Of a DNA stretch of 49,633 nt, positions 1 to 9,126 are shown in pieces; within the stretch, counting starts at the first letter, position 1, and each line of letters opens with the position of its first letter. Origin of the DNA: an uncultured Lachnospiraceae bacterium (GTDB taxonomy: Bacteria; Bacillota; Clostridia; Lachnospirales; Lachnospiraceae); contig CAKRNX010000003.1 of NCBI GenBank assembly GCA_934371475.1, positions 1 to 49,633 of the forward strand, written 5' to 3'. The notes under the pieces were generated by a model. It worked only from the letters and a program-made list of their open reading frames with translations, ran no database searches and had not been told where the DNA came from. Made by a program: the position numbers and the translations under genes.

Positions 1-103
1 CCAAATAAGACCCCACAATTATTATATTGATATAAATCGATATTATATTTTTATATCGATAAATATCGTTTATAAGCATTTCGGAATTTATTCTATCTCT
101 ATC
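1..103. other. AT-rich intergenic edge after mnmG
   Basis: This strip lies downstream of the mnmG stop and is strongly AT-rich. It contains an inverted pair, ATCGATAT at 36-43 and ATATCGAT at 53-60, with an AT loop. No ORF, ribosome site or convincing U-tract terminator is visible. In related genomes rsmG often follows mnmG, but it is not reached here. Confidence 0.4.
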
Positions 104-2011
104 TTATCTTCTTCCTAGGCTCTCAAGATATACCAGCAACACGGAGATATCCGCCGGTGATACGCCTGAAATACGGGACGCCTGACCTATTGAGATCGGC
201 TGGATCTGCGCCAGTTTCTGCCTTGCTTCTGTGCGCAGGCTGGGAACCTTATTATAATCTATCGTTTCCGGTATTCTTTTCTCCTCCAGTTTTTTGAACT
301 GTGCCACCTGATTCAGCTGCCTGCGGATATAGCCGTCATATTTGATATTTATGTTGACTTCTTCCTGCACTGCTTCCGGCAAATCAGGTCGATTTTCGTC
401 GATATCTTTCAGCATCTGATAACTCAGTTCCGGTCTGCGGATCAGCTCTCCCACGGTAGCGGAAGATTTCAGCGGCGTGCTTCCGTGGGACTCCAGGAAT
501 TGCTGCACCTTTGCATTAGCACCAATATTAGCCTCCTCCACACGTTTTGTTTCTTCCTCAATCATTTTCTTTTTCTTCAGAAATTTCTGATACCGCTCCT
601 CTCCGATCAGTCCTACCCGATACCCCAGCTCTGTCAGTCTCATATCTGCATTGTCCTGTCGGAGCAGCAGCCGGTACTCAGAGCGGGAAGTCATCATCCG
701 GTACGGTTCATGGTTTTCTTTCGTTACCAGATCATCCACCAACACACCGATATATCCCTGAGAACGGTCAATCAGCAGAGCTTCTTTCCCTAATACGGAC
801 ATAGCGGCATTGATACCTGCCAGAAGCCCCTGCGCTGCTGCCTCCTCATATCCTGAACTGCCATTAAACTGGCCGCCGCTGAAGAGTCCTCTGATCTGCT
901 TAAATTCCAGCGTTGCATACAGCTGATTGGGATTGATGCAGTCATACTCGATCGCATAAGCATTCTTAACAATCTTTGCATGTTCCAGCCCCGGCACGGA
1001 ATGGTACATGGCAGCCTGGACATCCTCCGGCAGCGAGCTTGACATACCGCCCACATACATCTCATTGGTGGAAAGACCCTCCGGCTCCAGGAATACCTGA
1101 TGGCGGTTTTTATCGGCAAACCGGACTACCTTGTCCTCTATAGACGGACAGTACCGGGGGCCTGTTCCCTCAATAATACCTGAGTAAAGAGGTGAACGGT
1201 CCAGGTTGGCACGAATAATCTCATGAGTCTCTTTGTTCGTGTAGGTTAGCCAGCACGATACCTGGGAGATCTGCACATCTTCCGGATCGGTCTCAAAAGA
1301 GAACGGAACTACCCTCGGATCACCGAACTGCTCTTCCATTTTAGAATAATCGATCGTCCGCCCGTCCAGACGCGCCGGTGTTCCAGTCTTGAAACGGAAC
1401 ATTTCAATCCCGTGTTCTTTTAAAGAGTCTGTCAGATGATTGGCCGCCTGAAGTCCATTTGGCCCTGTATACGTGCTCACATCACCGTAAATACATCTTG
1501 CCCGCAGATACGTGCCTGTACACAGGACGCAGGCTTTACAGTGATATACAGCGCCAGAATACGTTCTGACGCCGGTGATGCGCCCGTCTTCCGTGATAAT
1601 ATCCGTCACTTCCATCTGGCGGATCGTCAGATGCTCTGTATTCTCCAGTGTCATACGCATCTGCCTGCTGTATTCCGCCTTGTCTGCCTGCGCTCTCAGC
1701 GAATGGACAGCCGGTCCTTTTGACTGATTCAGCATCTTAGACTGAATAAAAGTCTTATCTATATTTTTGCCCATCTCTCCGCCCAGTGCATCCAGTTCAC
1801 GCACCAGATGGCCCTTGGAGCTGCCTCCGATATTGGGATTACAGGGCATCATGGCAATACTGTCCACGCTGACCGTAAAAATCACTGTCTCCAGCCCCAG
1901 TCTGGCGCATGCCAGCGCAGCCTCACAGCCGGCATGACCGGCTCCTACCACCACTACATCTACCTGTTCTTCTAGTGTTTTTTTACTCACTCTTTCCATA
2001 CTTTCACCCAT
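104..2011 (-). CDS. mnmG: MnmG (GidA), tRNA U34 carboxymethylaminomethyl synthase, FAD subunit
   Basis: MnmG is the FAD-binding partner of MnmE. Together they install the 5-carboxymethylaminomethyl group on wobble U34 of several tRNAs in the cytoplasm. The N-terminus has the dinucleotide-binding motif GAGHAGCEAALACARLG, then the family-typical NIGGSSKGHLVRELDALGG segment and the PAVHSLRAQADKAEYSRQM region. The C-terminus keeps the GidA-associated helical domain. Length of about 635 residues matches the family (about 630). The start is uncertain: ATG at 2011 is preceded by a GGGAA, ATG at 1999 is preceded by GGGTGA, and a TTG at 2029 extends the frame further; I favour 2011 or 1999. It lies 138 bp after mnmE on the same strand, the usual order in Firmicutes. 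The gap carries one copy of the GGAGCATTCCTGAA-type repeat tail (2070-2083). Confidence 0.96.
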   Translation of the reverse strand: MGESMERVSKKTLEEQVDVVVVGAGHAGCEAALACARLGLETVIFTVSVDSIAMMPCNPNIGGSSKGHLVRELDALGGEMGKNIDKTFIQSKMLNQSKGPAVHSLRAQADKAEYSRQMRMTLENTEHLTIRQMEVTDIITEDGRITGVRTYSGAVYHCKACVLCTGTYLRARCIYGDVSTYTGPNGLQAANHLTDSLKEHGIEMFRFKTGTPARLDGRTIDYSKMEEQFGDPRVVPFSFETDPEDVQISQVSCWLTYTNKETHEIIRANLDRSPLYSGIIEGTGPRYCPSIEDKVVRFADKNRHQVFLEPEGLSTNEMYVGGMSSSLPEDVQAAMYHSVPGLEHAKIVKNAYAIEYDCINPNQLYATLEFKQIRGLFSGGQFNGSSGYEEAAAQGLLAGINAAMSVLGKEALLIDRSQGYIGVLVDDLVTKENHEPYRMMTSRSEYRLLLRQDNADMRLTELGYRVGLIGEERYQKFLKKKKMIEEETKRVEEANIGANAKVQQFLESHGSTPLKSSATVGELIRRPELSYQMLKDIDENRPDLPEAVQEEVNINIKYDGYIRRQLNQVAQFKKLEEKRIPETIDYNKVPSLRTEARQKLAQIQPISIGQASRISGVSPADISVLLVYLESLGRR

Positions 2012-2149
2012 TTTCTTACATTCCCGCAAAGCATCCGGAACCGCTTATATTCCGTAGTTCCTGAGCAGCTTCAGGAATGCTCCGATATTCTTTCTGTGAG
2101 ATGGGAGCCATACATCTGCATGATATATTCTCCCGCACACCTCTGCATC

Positions 2150-3598
2150 TTATTTTCCCATACAGAATTTACTGAAGATCTCATTGACCAGATCCTCGCC
2201 CACCTGCTCGCCCGTGATGCCTCCCAGAGCCTCGTAGACGCTCATCAGATCAATCGAGAAGAAATCCTCCGGCATCTGTGCATCAATGCTGGCTTTTACC
2301 TGTTTCAGACCCTCCAGTGCTTGGATCAGAAGGTTTTTCTGGCGGATATTTGTGATATAGACTTCATCGTTAAATGAAATCTCACCCTGATAAAACATCT
2401 TTCTGACTTCATCCTCCAAATCTCCAATCCCTGTTCTATTTCTGGCCGAGACGGGAATTATCCTCACTGTGTCCTGTTTTTCTGATGTGTCATCCACATA
2501 TCTGTCGTCCTGTGTGGATAACTTTTTTACTCTCACGCTGTCGAATCTCTGTCTCAGGATCCCTTCTGTCGTTACGGGCTCTAGATCCGTCTTGTTCAGC
2601 AGGATGATCCCCGGGCGCTCCGTCAGGATCTCCATGATTTCATCGTCATTCTCATCCAGCTGCGCGGAAGAATCCGCCACATAAATTACCAGATCCGCAT
2701 CTTTTGCGTTCTCCCTGGCTCTCTCCACGCCGATTTTTTCCACATAATCCTCGGTAGAACGGATCCCGGCCGTATCCACCAGGTTCAGCGTCAGTCCGTT
2801 CATCTGGATGGTTTCTGTCAGAATATCCCTGGTTGTTCCTGCAATATCTGTCACAATGGCCCGTTCTTCCCCTGTCAGCAGATTGAGCAGGGAAGATTTT
2901 CCCGCATTTGGTTTTCCAACAATCACGGTCTTTATGCCTTCCCGGATCATTCTACCATTGTCGGCCGAGTCAATCAGATGCTGCAGTTTTTCCATCCATG
3001 TTCCACAGACCTGTTGCAGCTGTTCCGGATATCCGTCCAGACTAATATGTTCCGGATCATCCAGCGCCGACTCGATCAATGCAATATGATAAATAATCTC
3101 TTTTCTCAGCGCCTCTATCACCTGCTGCACTGCTCCTTTCAGCTGGCTGACGGAGGAGCGCAGGGCATACTCATTTTTCGCCTGAATGACGTCGATTACA
3201 GCCTCTGCCTGAGACAGATCAATACGGCCATTCAGGAACGCTCTCTTCGTGAACTCGCCCGGTTCTGCCGGCCTGGCTCCGTATTTCAGCACAGTCTCCA
3301 GGATCCGTTTCATGGCGTACACACCGCCATGACAGTTGATTTCCACGGTATCCTCGGCAGTAAAGCTTCTTGGTCCGCGCATCAGCATTACAAGCACCTC
3401 ATCAATGACTTCATCCCCGTCGCAGATATAGCCGTAATGAATGGTATGGGACGGCGCCTCGGCCAGCAGCTTTCTTTTTCCTTTGGAGCGGTAAATGCGG
3501 TCTGCCACCTGCACTGCATTTTCCCCGCTGATTCTGATAATGCCGATCCCTGACTCGCTGACTGCGGTTGAGATGGCGGCAATCGTATCCCTGTACAT
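2150..3598 (-). CDS. mnmE: MnmE (TrmE), tRNA modification GTPase
   Basis: MnmE is a GTPase that dimerises and works with MnmG on tRNA wobble uridine. The start MYRDTIAAIST at 3598 is chosen because a CAGGAGAAATCT ribosome site precedes it; the open frame extends upstream but through a hairpin and without homologous-looking residues. The protein is 482 residues. The N-terminal folate-binding domain has SGIGIIRISG, and the G domain has the P-loop GKPNAGKSSLLN, the DTAGI G3 motif and NKTD G4. The C-terminus ends CMGK, matching the family C-x-G-K motif with its functional cysteine. It is separated from khpB by 178 bp containing a terminator-like hairpin, so expression may be partly uncoupled from the upstream genes. 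Confidence 0.96.
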   Translation of the reverse strand: MYRDTIAAISTAVSESGIGIIRISGENAVQVADRIYRSKGKRKLLAEAPSHTIHYGYICDGDEVIDEVLVMLMRGPRSFTAEDTVEINCHGGVYAMKRILETVLKYGARPAEPGEFTKRAFLNGRIDLSQAEAVIDVIQAKNEYALRSSVSQLKGAVQQVIEALRKEIIYHIALIESALDDPEHISLDGYPEQLQQVCGTWMEKLQHLIDSADNGRMIREGIKTVIVGKPNAGKSSLLNLLTGEERAIVTDIAGTTRDILTETIQMNGLTLNLVDTAGIRSTEDYVEKIGVERARENAKDADLVIYVADSSAQLDENDDEIMEILTERPGIILLNKTDLEPVTTEGILRQRFDSVRVKKLSTQDDRYVDDTSEKQDTVRIIPVSARNRTGIGDLEDEVRKMFYQGEISFNDEVYITNIRQKNLLIQALEGLKQVKASIDAQMPEDFFSIDLMSVYEALGGITGEQVGEDLVNEIFSKFCMGK

Positions 3599-3626
3599 AG
3601 ATTTCTCCTGTTTTTCTTTCTTTAAC

Positions 3627-3656
3627 AAAAGGCTGCCGTATCTGCGGCAGCCTTTT
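3627..3656 (-). terminator. Hairpin between khpB and mnmE
   Basis: The arms AAAAGGCTGCCG (3627-3638) and CGGCAGCCTTTT (3645-3656) are fully complementary around a 6-nt loop. Read on the minus strand the hairpin is followed by only four U plus GUUAAAG, so it looks like a partial terminator or attenuator, or a processing site, rather than a full stop before mnmE. Upstream, at 3739-3751, is a copy of the repeat tail GGGCATTCTTGAA in minus orientation, just after the khpB stop. Confidence 0.55.
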
Positions 3657-3776
3657 TCTTTTTCATTATTATAGCATTTCAGACATCTCTCACCCGCAGG
3701 CATCTTTCTGCTCCTGATCCCCCGGACAACTTTCTTTGTTCAAGAATGCCCTGAAACCGCTATCCTCTGGCAACAA

Positions 3777-4874
3777 CTATTCTTCGCTTGCCGTTTCCTG
3801 GCTGTCACGGCTGATGCGGTTCTGATATCCGCCTCTTTCTCTCTTTTTCAGTGTTACCACTACTTTTCTGCAGGGTTCCTCGCCCTCGCTGTGGGTTGTT
3901 ACATATGGATCATTCTGCAGTGCAGAATGGATAATCCGTCTCTCGTAAGGGTTCATCGGTTCAAGATAAACCGGTCTTCTGGTTTTCTTTACCTTAAAGG
4001 CAATGTTCTTTGCCAGGTTTTCAAGCGTTGCCTTTCTTCTCTCACGATAATTTTCCGTATCCAGCTTAACGCGGATATAGGAAGATTTGCCCTTGTTTAC
4101 CACAAGACTTACCAGATACTGGATAGAGTCCAGAGTCTGTCCTCTCTTTCCGATCAGAACTCCCATATCTTCGCCTGCCATATCCACAGACAGTGTGTCA
4201 TCCTTGTACTCGGCTGTCACTTCCACCTTCATTCCCATAGTCGTAAACATACTTTCCAGGAATTCTTTTGCTCTCTGTTCTGCTTCTCGGGGATCTACCG
4301 GAGTCTTCGGACCTCTGGAGACAAAGTCCTCCTCTTTGAAATCCAGCTGCGGAGTCTTGCCCTCAGACACCATCTCAACAGCCTCTGCCTTTGCCACAGG
4401 TTTTACCGCCGGCTTTACTTCCGGTTTTACTTCCGGTTTGATCTCAGGCTTAACTTCAGCCTTCGGTTCCGGTCTGGTCTCTGTCTTTACCGGTTCCGGC
4501 TTTTTAAACTCTCTTGCCGGTTTTGCTTCCCGCTCCGGCTTTCTTGTCTCTTTTACAGTCTTTTTTTCTTCCTGCCGCGGCTCATATTCTTTCTTTACAG
4601 TCTCTTTTCTGACCGGACGGACAGGTCTTCTGTTTTCTCTTTCCCCTGCGCGCACATCTTTTTTATCGCCGAAGATCTCATTGATGATATCCTCGTCTGA
4701 CTTTTTCTTTCTGGCCTCGATCACTGCCTTTTTGGCTCCGATGCCAAGAAAGCCTTTTGTTTCTTTTTCGATCACGCGATATTCCACATTATCACTGCTG
4801 GTTCCAAGCTGAATGGAAGCTTCGATAATCGCATCTTCCACCGTCTTGGCGCTTACTCTGATATACTCTTCCAT
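3777..4874 (-). CDS. khpB: KhpB/Jag, KH-R3H RNA-binding protein
   Basis: KhpB (Jag, EloR) is an RNA-binding protein that affects cell elongation and division in Firmicutes, usually acting with KhpA. The order is a Jag N-terminal domain (residues about 1-55, EEYIRVSAKTVEDAI), a long charged Pro/Lys/Glu linker (about 60-185) with tandem KPEV repeats, a KH domain containing GKRGQTLDSIQYL, and an R3H domain with RRPVYLEPMNPYERRIIH. At 365 residues it is longer than many homologues, mainly through the linker. The start at 4874 has AGGGAG 7-8 nt upstream. The yidC stop lies 10 bp before it, as in most Firmicutes, and co-transcription with yidC is expected. Confidence 0.93.
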   Translation of the reverse strand: MEEYIRVSAKTVEDAIIEASIQLGTSSDNVEYRVIEKETKGFLGIGAKKAVIEARKKKSDEDIINEIFGDKKDVRAGERENRRPVRPVRKETVKKEYEPRQEEKKTVKETRKPEREAKPAREFKKPEPVKTETRPEPKAEVKPEIKPEVKPEVKPAVKPVAKAEAVEMVSEGKTPQLDFKEEDFVSRGPKTPVDPREAEQRAKEFLESMFTTMGMKVEVTAEYKDDTLSVDMAGEDMGVLIGKRGQTLDSIQYLVSLVVNKGKSSYIRVKLDTENYRERRKATLENLAKNIAFKVKKTRRPVYLEPMNPYERRIIHSALQNDPYVTTHSEGEEPCRKVVVTLKKRERGGYQNRISRDSQETASEE

Positions 4875-4884
4875 CTTTTACTCC

Positions 4885-6165
4885 CTATTTCCTGTTATGC
4901 GTCTCGTTGTAATCCTTTACCATCTGCGCTTTGGCTGCCAGACTTCCCGGCTTTGCACTGGAAGTCTTTCCGGCGCTCTCAGGGATCTTTCCGGCTTTCT
5001 TCTGCATATCTTCCTTGGTGCTGCTGGTATTTACATAGACGCCATTATTTCCCGCATTGATATTTCTGGTGGACATTTTCGCCGTCTCCATCGTCTTCTG
5101 CGGCGGAAGTCCCTGTTTTTCTCTCTTTTTGTTCAGTTTTTCCAGATTTTTCTTCATCAGCTCGTCCATATCCATCTTATCGATATGACGGTTGATCACC
5201 ACCTGCTGAATGCTTCGTACTACGGCACCGGCAATCCAGTAGATACCCATACCTACAGGAAGAGTCAGACAGAATACTGCTGACATCAGAGGCATCACGG
5301 TATTCATGGTTTTCATGGTGCTCGCCATAGAATTATTATCATCTGCTGCAGGCGCTGAGGATGCTGCTGACATCAGTTTCGCGTTCAGCCACTGGGTCAG
5401 AGCTGCCAGGAACGGGATCATCAGCGCTCCGATTGCCATCAGGATAGCTCCTGTCTGGAATGCGCTTGTCATAATACTCATGGGTGAGTCCGCGATATTC
5501 AGTCCCAGGAAGTAGTTCATCTTATCCACGTTTTCCTGTGTAGATGTAATCTGGGATGACAGGCTCGGGAATGCATCTGCCAGTGCGCTCCAGTTGGAGG
5601 GCTTGAACTTGTAAAGCACGTCCACAACTGTCAGGTCTGTCATTTCCTTAAATGTAACATTGAGGCTGGAAGCTGCTTCTGAAAGAAAACTCTCTGCTCC
5701 GGAAGCGCTCACCAGAGAAGTTGCCAGCGGAAGAAACGCTTCTTTTACACTGGTAACATAAGCCGGGATATTCCAGATCACCCGGTACAGTGCAAACAGG
5801 ATCGGCATCTGAATGATCAGCTGCAGACAGCTTCCCATAGGATTTACGCCGTATTTGGTGTAAACTGCCTGAGTCTCCTCATTCATTTTCATCATAGCCG
5901 CCTGATCCTGATTTTTACCCTTGTACTTTTTCTGGATCGCCTGAAGCTCGGGGTTCATCTTGGCTGACAGCTTGGAAAACTTCTGCTGCTGGATCGTAAG
6001 CGGCGTCAGAAGCAGATAGATCACGATGGTGAACAGGATGATACACAGTCCGATGTTCTCCAGTCCGATCTGAGTCTGAAGCCAGTAGATTGCGTTCATA
6101 ATGTATCCCAGAAGCTCGGCCACGGGACCAATTAAGAACGAACTGCTTTTTGTCAATAACAACAT
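4885..6165 (-). CDS. yidC: YidC/OxaA membrane protein insertase
   Basis: This protein inserts and folds membrane proteins, alone or with SecYEG. The sequence opens with a hydrophobic segment, then GYIMNAIYWLQTQIGLENIG and the conserved first core helix IILFTIVIYLLLTPLTIQQQKFS, followed by the charged cytoplasmic hairpin (PELQAIQKKYKGKNQDQAAMM) and the helix LIIQMPILFALYRVI. Further membrane segments follow (about residues 225-310), then a basic tail rich in Lys. At 426 residues it is long for a Gram-positive YidC, with an insertion between the second and third core helices and an extended C-terminus. No lipobox cysteine is seen at the N-terminus, unlike the Bacillus SpoIIIJ form. A GGAGGAATTG ribosome site precedes 6165. 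Confidence 0.94.
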   Translation of the reverse strand: MLLLTKSSSFLIGPVAELLGYIMNAIYWLQTQIGLENIGLCIILFTIVIYLLLTPLTIQQQKFSKLSAKMNPELQAIQKKYKGKNQDQAAMMKMNEETQAVYTKYGVNPMGSCLQLIIQMPILFALYRVIWNIPAYVTSVKEAFLPLATSLVSASGAESFLSEAASSLNVTFKEMTDLTVVDVLYKFKPSNWSALADAFPSLSSQITSTQENVDKMNYFLGLNIADSPMSIMTSAFQTGAILMAIGALMIPFLAALTQWLNAKLMSAASSAPAADDNNSMASTMKTMNTVMPLMSAVFCLTLPVGMGIYWIAGAVVRSIQQVVINRHIDKMDMDELMKKNLEKLNKKREKQGLPPQKTMETAKMSTRNINAGNNGVYVNTSSTKEDMQKKAGKIPESAGKTSSAKPGSLAAKAQMVKDYNETHNRK

Positions 6166-6188
6166 TTTTTCAATTCCTCCTGGTATTT

Positions 6189-6398
6189 CTAGGGCACCGG
6201 ATCATACCCGCCCCTCGAGAAAGGATTGCATCGCAAAATCCTCCATGCTGCCAGAAGGCCGCCCTTCCATGCACCGTATTTTTCGATTGCCTCCAGTCCG
6301 TACTGGGAGCAAGACGGGTAATAAGGACATTTCGTGGATTTCATGGGGGATACATATTTCTGATACAATCGGATAAGCTTAATGAAAACCTTCTTCAT
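6189..6398 (-). CDS. yidD: YidD, membrane protein insertion efficiency factor
   Basis: This is a small 69-residue protein of the YidD family, which associates with the inner face of the membrane and assists YidC-dependent insertion. Recognisable features are the basic amphipathic N-terminus MKKVFIKLIRLYQKYVSP, the cysteine motif KCPYYPSCSQYGLEAI, and the C-terminal CNPFSRGGYDPVP. Its ATG overlaps the rnpA stop in an ATGA (6395-6398), which implies translational coupling. The yidC start follows 23 bp later. Confidence 0.95.
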   Translation of the reverse strand: MKKVFIKLIRLYQKYVSPMKSTKCPYYPSCSQYGLEAIEKYGAWKGGLLAAWRILRCNPFSRGGYDPVP

Positions 6399-6775
6399 GT
6401 TTCATCATTCTTTTCTTGTTCGGTCTGTTTTGTTTTTTCATCTGTCAGAACCTTATGCAGTCCGGCCAGATGAAGCAGCGCGCTTTCGATTTCAAAGAAA
6501 TTTCTTTCTTTCGCGCCCGGCCTTGCAATCACAATCATATCAAGACCACCAACAAATTTGCTTTCATTTAAACGATAACTTTCGCGGATCAGTCTGGTAA
6601 GATGATGCCTCACTACACTATTCCCAACTTTTTTGCTGACGGATATACCAAGCCGATTTCTCACTCCGTCACGATGAAAAACGTACATTACCAGATATCT
6701 GTTTCCATACGATTTCCCGTTCCGATAGACAAACTGAAAATCACTGTTCTTTTTCAAAGATTCTGAAAATTCCAT
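6395..6775 (-). CDS. rnpA: RnpA, protein component of ribonuclease P
   Basis: RnpA is the protein subunit of RNase P, which with the M1-type RNA matures tRNA 5' ends. The protein is 126 residues, the usual size. The signature RNR-like region is RNRLGISVSKKVGNSVVRHHLTRLIRESYRLN, the RNA-binding helix of the family; the N-terminus SLKKNSDFQFVYRNGKS is also typical. It sits between rpmH and yidD in the canonical order. The ribosome site is AGGAGAATTTT before ATG 6775. The stop overlaps the yidD start by 4 nt. Confidence 0.96.
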   Translation of the reverse strand: MEFSESLKKNSDFQFVYRNGKSYGNRYLVMYVFHRDGVRNRLGISVSKKVGNSVVRHHLTRLIRESYRLNESKFVGGLDMIVIARPGAKERNFFEIESALLHLAGLHKVLTDEKTKQTEQEKNDET

Positions 6776-6789
6776 AAAATTCTCCTATG

Positions 6790-6817
6790 AAAAGGAAAAG
6801 ACCACAAATCTGTGGCC
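6790..6817 (-). terminator. Hairpin at the rpmH stop, before rnpA
   Basis: On the minus strand GGCCACA and TGTGGTC pair (6800-6817, one G-U) around GATT and are followed by TTTTCCTTTT. It overlaps the rpmH stop codon. It could lower read-through, giving more rpmH than rnpA transcript, or mark a processing site; differential L34/RnpA output is known in other bacteria, but here it is inference. Confidence 0.5.
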
Positions 6818-6951
6818 TATGCTGATAAAACTTTTCTTCCTTTTGCTCTTCTGGAAGCTAATACTTTTCTTCCGCCAGCAGTGCTCATTCTAGCTCTGAA
6901 GCCATGAACTTTCGCTCTGGATCTTTTCTTCGGCTGAAATGTCATTTTCAT
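6817..6951 (-). CDS. rpmH: Ribosomal protein bL34
   Basis: This is a 44-residue, highly basic protein of the 50S subunit. Reading the minus strand gives MKMTFQPKKRSRAKVHGF, then RARMSTAGGRKVLASRRAK and GRKVLSA, a clear match to L34. The start at 6951 is preceded by GGAGGTGCCGGAGTT; the second ATG at 6945 is an alternative. It is the first gene of the leftward operon and lies about 95 bp downstream of a near-consensus promoter. Confidence 0.97.
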   Translation of the reverse strand: MKMTFQPKKRSRAKVHGFRARMSTAGGRKVLASRRAKGRKVLSA

Positions 6952-7044
6952 AACTCCGGCACCTCCTTTTCCTGAACCAAATATCTATCGTATATTGGTA
7001 AATTTTTGATTTTCGCTGAAATAGCCTGGGAAAACATCATTTCT

Positions 7045-7073
7045 ATTATATTCAGAAAGCCTTTATCAGTCAA
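7045..7073 (-). promoter_or_regulatory. Sigma-A type promoter of the rpmH operon
   Basis: On the minus strand TTGACT (7073-7068) and TATAAT (7050-7045) are separated by exactly 17 nt. It points at rpmH, with a 5' leader of roughly 90 nt. It should drive rpmH-rnpA-yidD-yidC-khpB and at least part of mnmE-mnmG. Confidence 0.85.
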
Positions 7074-7090
7074 GTATTCTGCAAAATTTT

Positions 7091-7446
7091 TTATCCAAAA
7101 GCATCCACATTTTATACCCGTATTTCCACAGGCTTTCCGTGAGTTATCCACAATTTGTTGATAAAATGTTGATAATTTTCGGTGACCGTGTGTATTTCTT
7201 TCGGTGATTCCCAATTTTTCCTTTATTTATCAGGTCTTCGCCTATGTGCATACTGTGTACAGAATTATCGTATTATCCACATTCTTGGTGTCGATCCGGC
7301 TTATTTTTCCTCTTTTCGACATTTTTGTGGATAAATTTATGGGATTCAGTGTGGATAAATTGGGGAAAGTCAAAAATTCTCATTGCTAATTTGACTTATT
7401 TAGTTTAATATTATCGTAGGGAAAAATGGTTTAAGGAGTATTTATC
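7091..7446. other. oriC, upstream DnaA-box cluster (incC-like)
   Basis: This is the AT-rich gap between divergent rpmH and dnaA. Perfect TTATCCACA boxes lie at 7144-7152 and 7273-7281 on plus and at 7326-7334 and 7350-7358 on minus (TGTGGATAA). Weaker matches include 7091-7099, 7101-7109 and 7122-7130. Two TTGATAA-like stretches lie between (7153-7175). A plausible but weak dnaA promoter (TTGCTA 7384, TAATAT 7406, spacer 16) and TTGACT at 7391 precede the dnaA ribosome site AAGGAG. Box placement suggests both origin function and DnaA autoregulation, as in other Firmicutes with bipartite origins. Confidence 0.85.
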
Positions 7447-8811
7447 ATGGACGTGATCAGAGAAAAGTGGGAGGATATTCTCTACACTGTAAAAGTAGAA
7501 CACGAACTTTCTGATATCTCTTTCAAAACCTGGCTGAAACCTCTGCAGGTCCACAGTGTCAGCGATCATGTCGTCACGATTCTGGTTCCGTCTGAACAGA
7601 TGGGTGTGGATTATATCAATAAAAAATATATGTTTCCCATCAAAGTGGCCATTGCAGAAATCACCGGAGTAGAATATGACATTGAATTTATTCTCCCGGA
7701 ACAGGCAAAACAAAGAGAGACCAAAGCCGCTGTTTCTTCTAATTTAAAAAATACACAATTTAACACCGCGATCGAAAAGGCAAACCTGAATCCGAAATAT
7801 ACCTTTGATACTTTTGTGGTAGGCAACAATAACAAATTCGCTCACGCCGCAGCCCTGGCTGTAGCCGAGTCCCCGGGCAAAATGTATAACCCGCTGTTTA
7901 TCTACGGAGGAGCCGGACTAGGGAAAACCCACCTGATGCATTCGATTGCGCATTTTATTTTATCGCAGGACCCGACAAGCAAAGTCATTTATGTCACCAG
8001 TGAATCTTTCACCAACGAACTGATTGAAGCGATCCGAAACGGCAATAATACAGCTATCACCTCTTTCCGTGAAAAATACCGGAGCGTGGACGTCCTCCTG
8101 ATCGACGATATTCAGTTTATTATAGGAAAAGAAGCAACTCAGGAAGAGTTTTTCCATACTTTCAATGAGCTGCACGGAAATAAAAAGCAGATTATCATCT
8201 CCAGTGATAAGCCGCCAAAAGAAATAGAGACCTTGGAAGCCAGACTGCGCTCCCGTTTTGAATGGGGCATTCTGGCTGATATTTCCTCTCCGGACTATGA
8301 GACGCGAATGGCAATTCTTCATAAAAAGGAAGAGATGGACGGATACAACATTGATAATGAAGTCATTCAGTACATTGCCACCAATATCAAGTCCAACATC
8401 CGTGAGCTGGAGGGTGCACTGAACAAACTGGTAGCACTGAGCAATCTGGAAAACCGCGAGATTACCGTAGAACTGGCCCAGGAAGCACTCAAAGACATCA
8501 TCTCCCCGGACCAGAAACGCGATGTGACTCCGCAGCTGATCATCGATATCGTAGCGGAGCACTTCGGTATTTCTTCGGCGGACATTATCAGCAATAAACG
8601 CAGCAGCGAGATCGTCGTTCCACGTCAGATCGTCATGTACCTGTGCCGTCATATGATCGATATCCCGCTCAAATCCATCGGCGCCTATATCGGAAAACGG
8701 GATCATTCCACCGTCATTCACGGCGTCAACAAAATTGAGGCCGAATTAAAAACCTCAGACAGTATGCGCAATACTGTGGAAATCATAAAGAAAAAACTGA
8801 ATCCCAGCTGA
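7447..8811 (+). CDS. dnaA: DnaA, replication initiator ATPase
   Basis: DnaA binds DnaA boxes and melts oriC to start replication. The 454-residue protein has domain I (about 1-90), a short domain II linker, and an AAA+ domain beginning at NPKYTFDTFVVGNNNKFAHAA. Walker A is GGAGLGKTHLM, Walker B LLIDDIQF, and the sensor and box VII region lies around EARLRSRFEWG. Domain IV has the helix-turn-helix signature KRDHSTVIHGVNKIE. The start ATG 7447 has AAGGAG at 7433-7438. It is flanked on both sides by DnaA-box clusters, and dnaN follows. Confidence 0.98.
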   Translation: MDVIREKWEDILYTVKVEHELSDISFKTWLKPLQVHSVSDHVVTILVPSEQMGVDYINKKYMFPIKVAIAEITGVEYDIEFILPEQAKQRETKAAVSSNLKNTQFNTAIEKANLNPKYTFDTFVVGNNNKFAHAAALAVAESPGKMYNPLFIYGGAGLGKTHLMHSIAHFILSQDPTSKVIYVTSESFTNELIEAIRNGNNTAITSFREKYRSVDVLLIDDIQFIIGKEATQEEFFHTFNELHGNKKQIIISSDKPPKEIETLEARLRSRFEWGILADISSPDYETRMAILHKKEEMDGYNIDNEVIQYIATNIKSNIRELEGALNKLVALSNLENREITVELAQEALKDIISPDQKRDVTPQLIIDIVAEHFGISSADIISNKRSSEIVVPRQIVMYLCRHMIDIPLKSIGAYIGKRDHSTVIHGVNKIEAELKTSDSMRNTVEIIKKKLNPS

Positions 8812-9126
8812 TGTTATCCACATATTTATCCACTTTTCCACAAACGAAACCGGATAAATATGTGGACGTCTGTGAACAACTTATCCACTGACTGCTGCCG
8901 AATCGCTTTTCCGAATCGGTGAATGTGCATAACCATCCACTTATCCAAGGGTCTGCGGACTGTTTCAACAGGGATATTCCATCCCGAATTTGCCTGTAAT
9001 CTGGCGATTCCGGGACTTTTACACATATTCACACCCCCTACGGCTGAGACTACGGATTTTTTATTTATTTCGATATACAGCACGGCGCCCCCAACGCCGA
9101 TGTTGACAAAGAAAGGATGTAAACAA
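8812..9126. other. oriC, downstream DnaA-box cluster and likely unwinding region
   Basis: This 315-bp gap between dnaA and dnaN is dense in DnaA boxes: TTATCCACA 8814-8822, TTATCCACT 8826-8834, TTTTCCACA 8834-8842, TGTGAACAA 8871-8879 (minus), TTATCCACT 8881-8889, TGTGCATAA 8924-8932 (minus) and TTATCCAAG 8941-8949. An AT-rich run at about 9056-9076 (TTTTTTATTTATTTCGATAT) is a candidate duplex-unwinding element on the dnaN side, where Bacillus has its own. The polarity of gene strands changes across this region, consistent with bidirectional replication. No ORF is credible here. Confidence 0.85.
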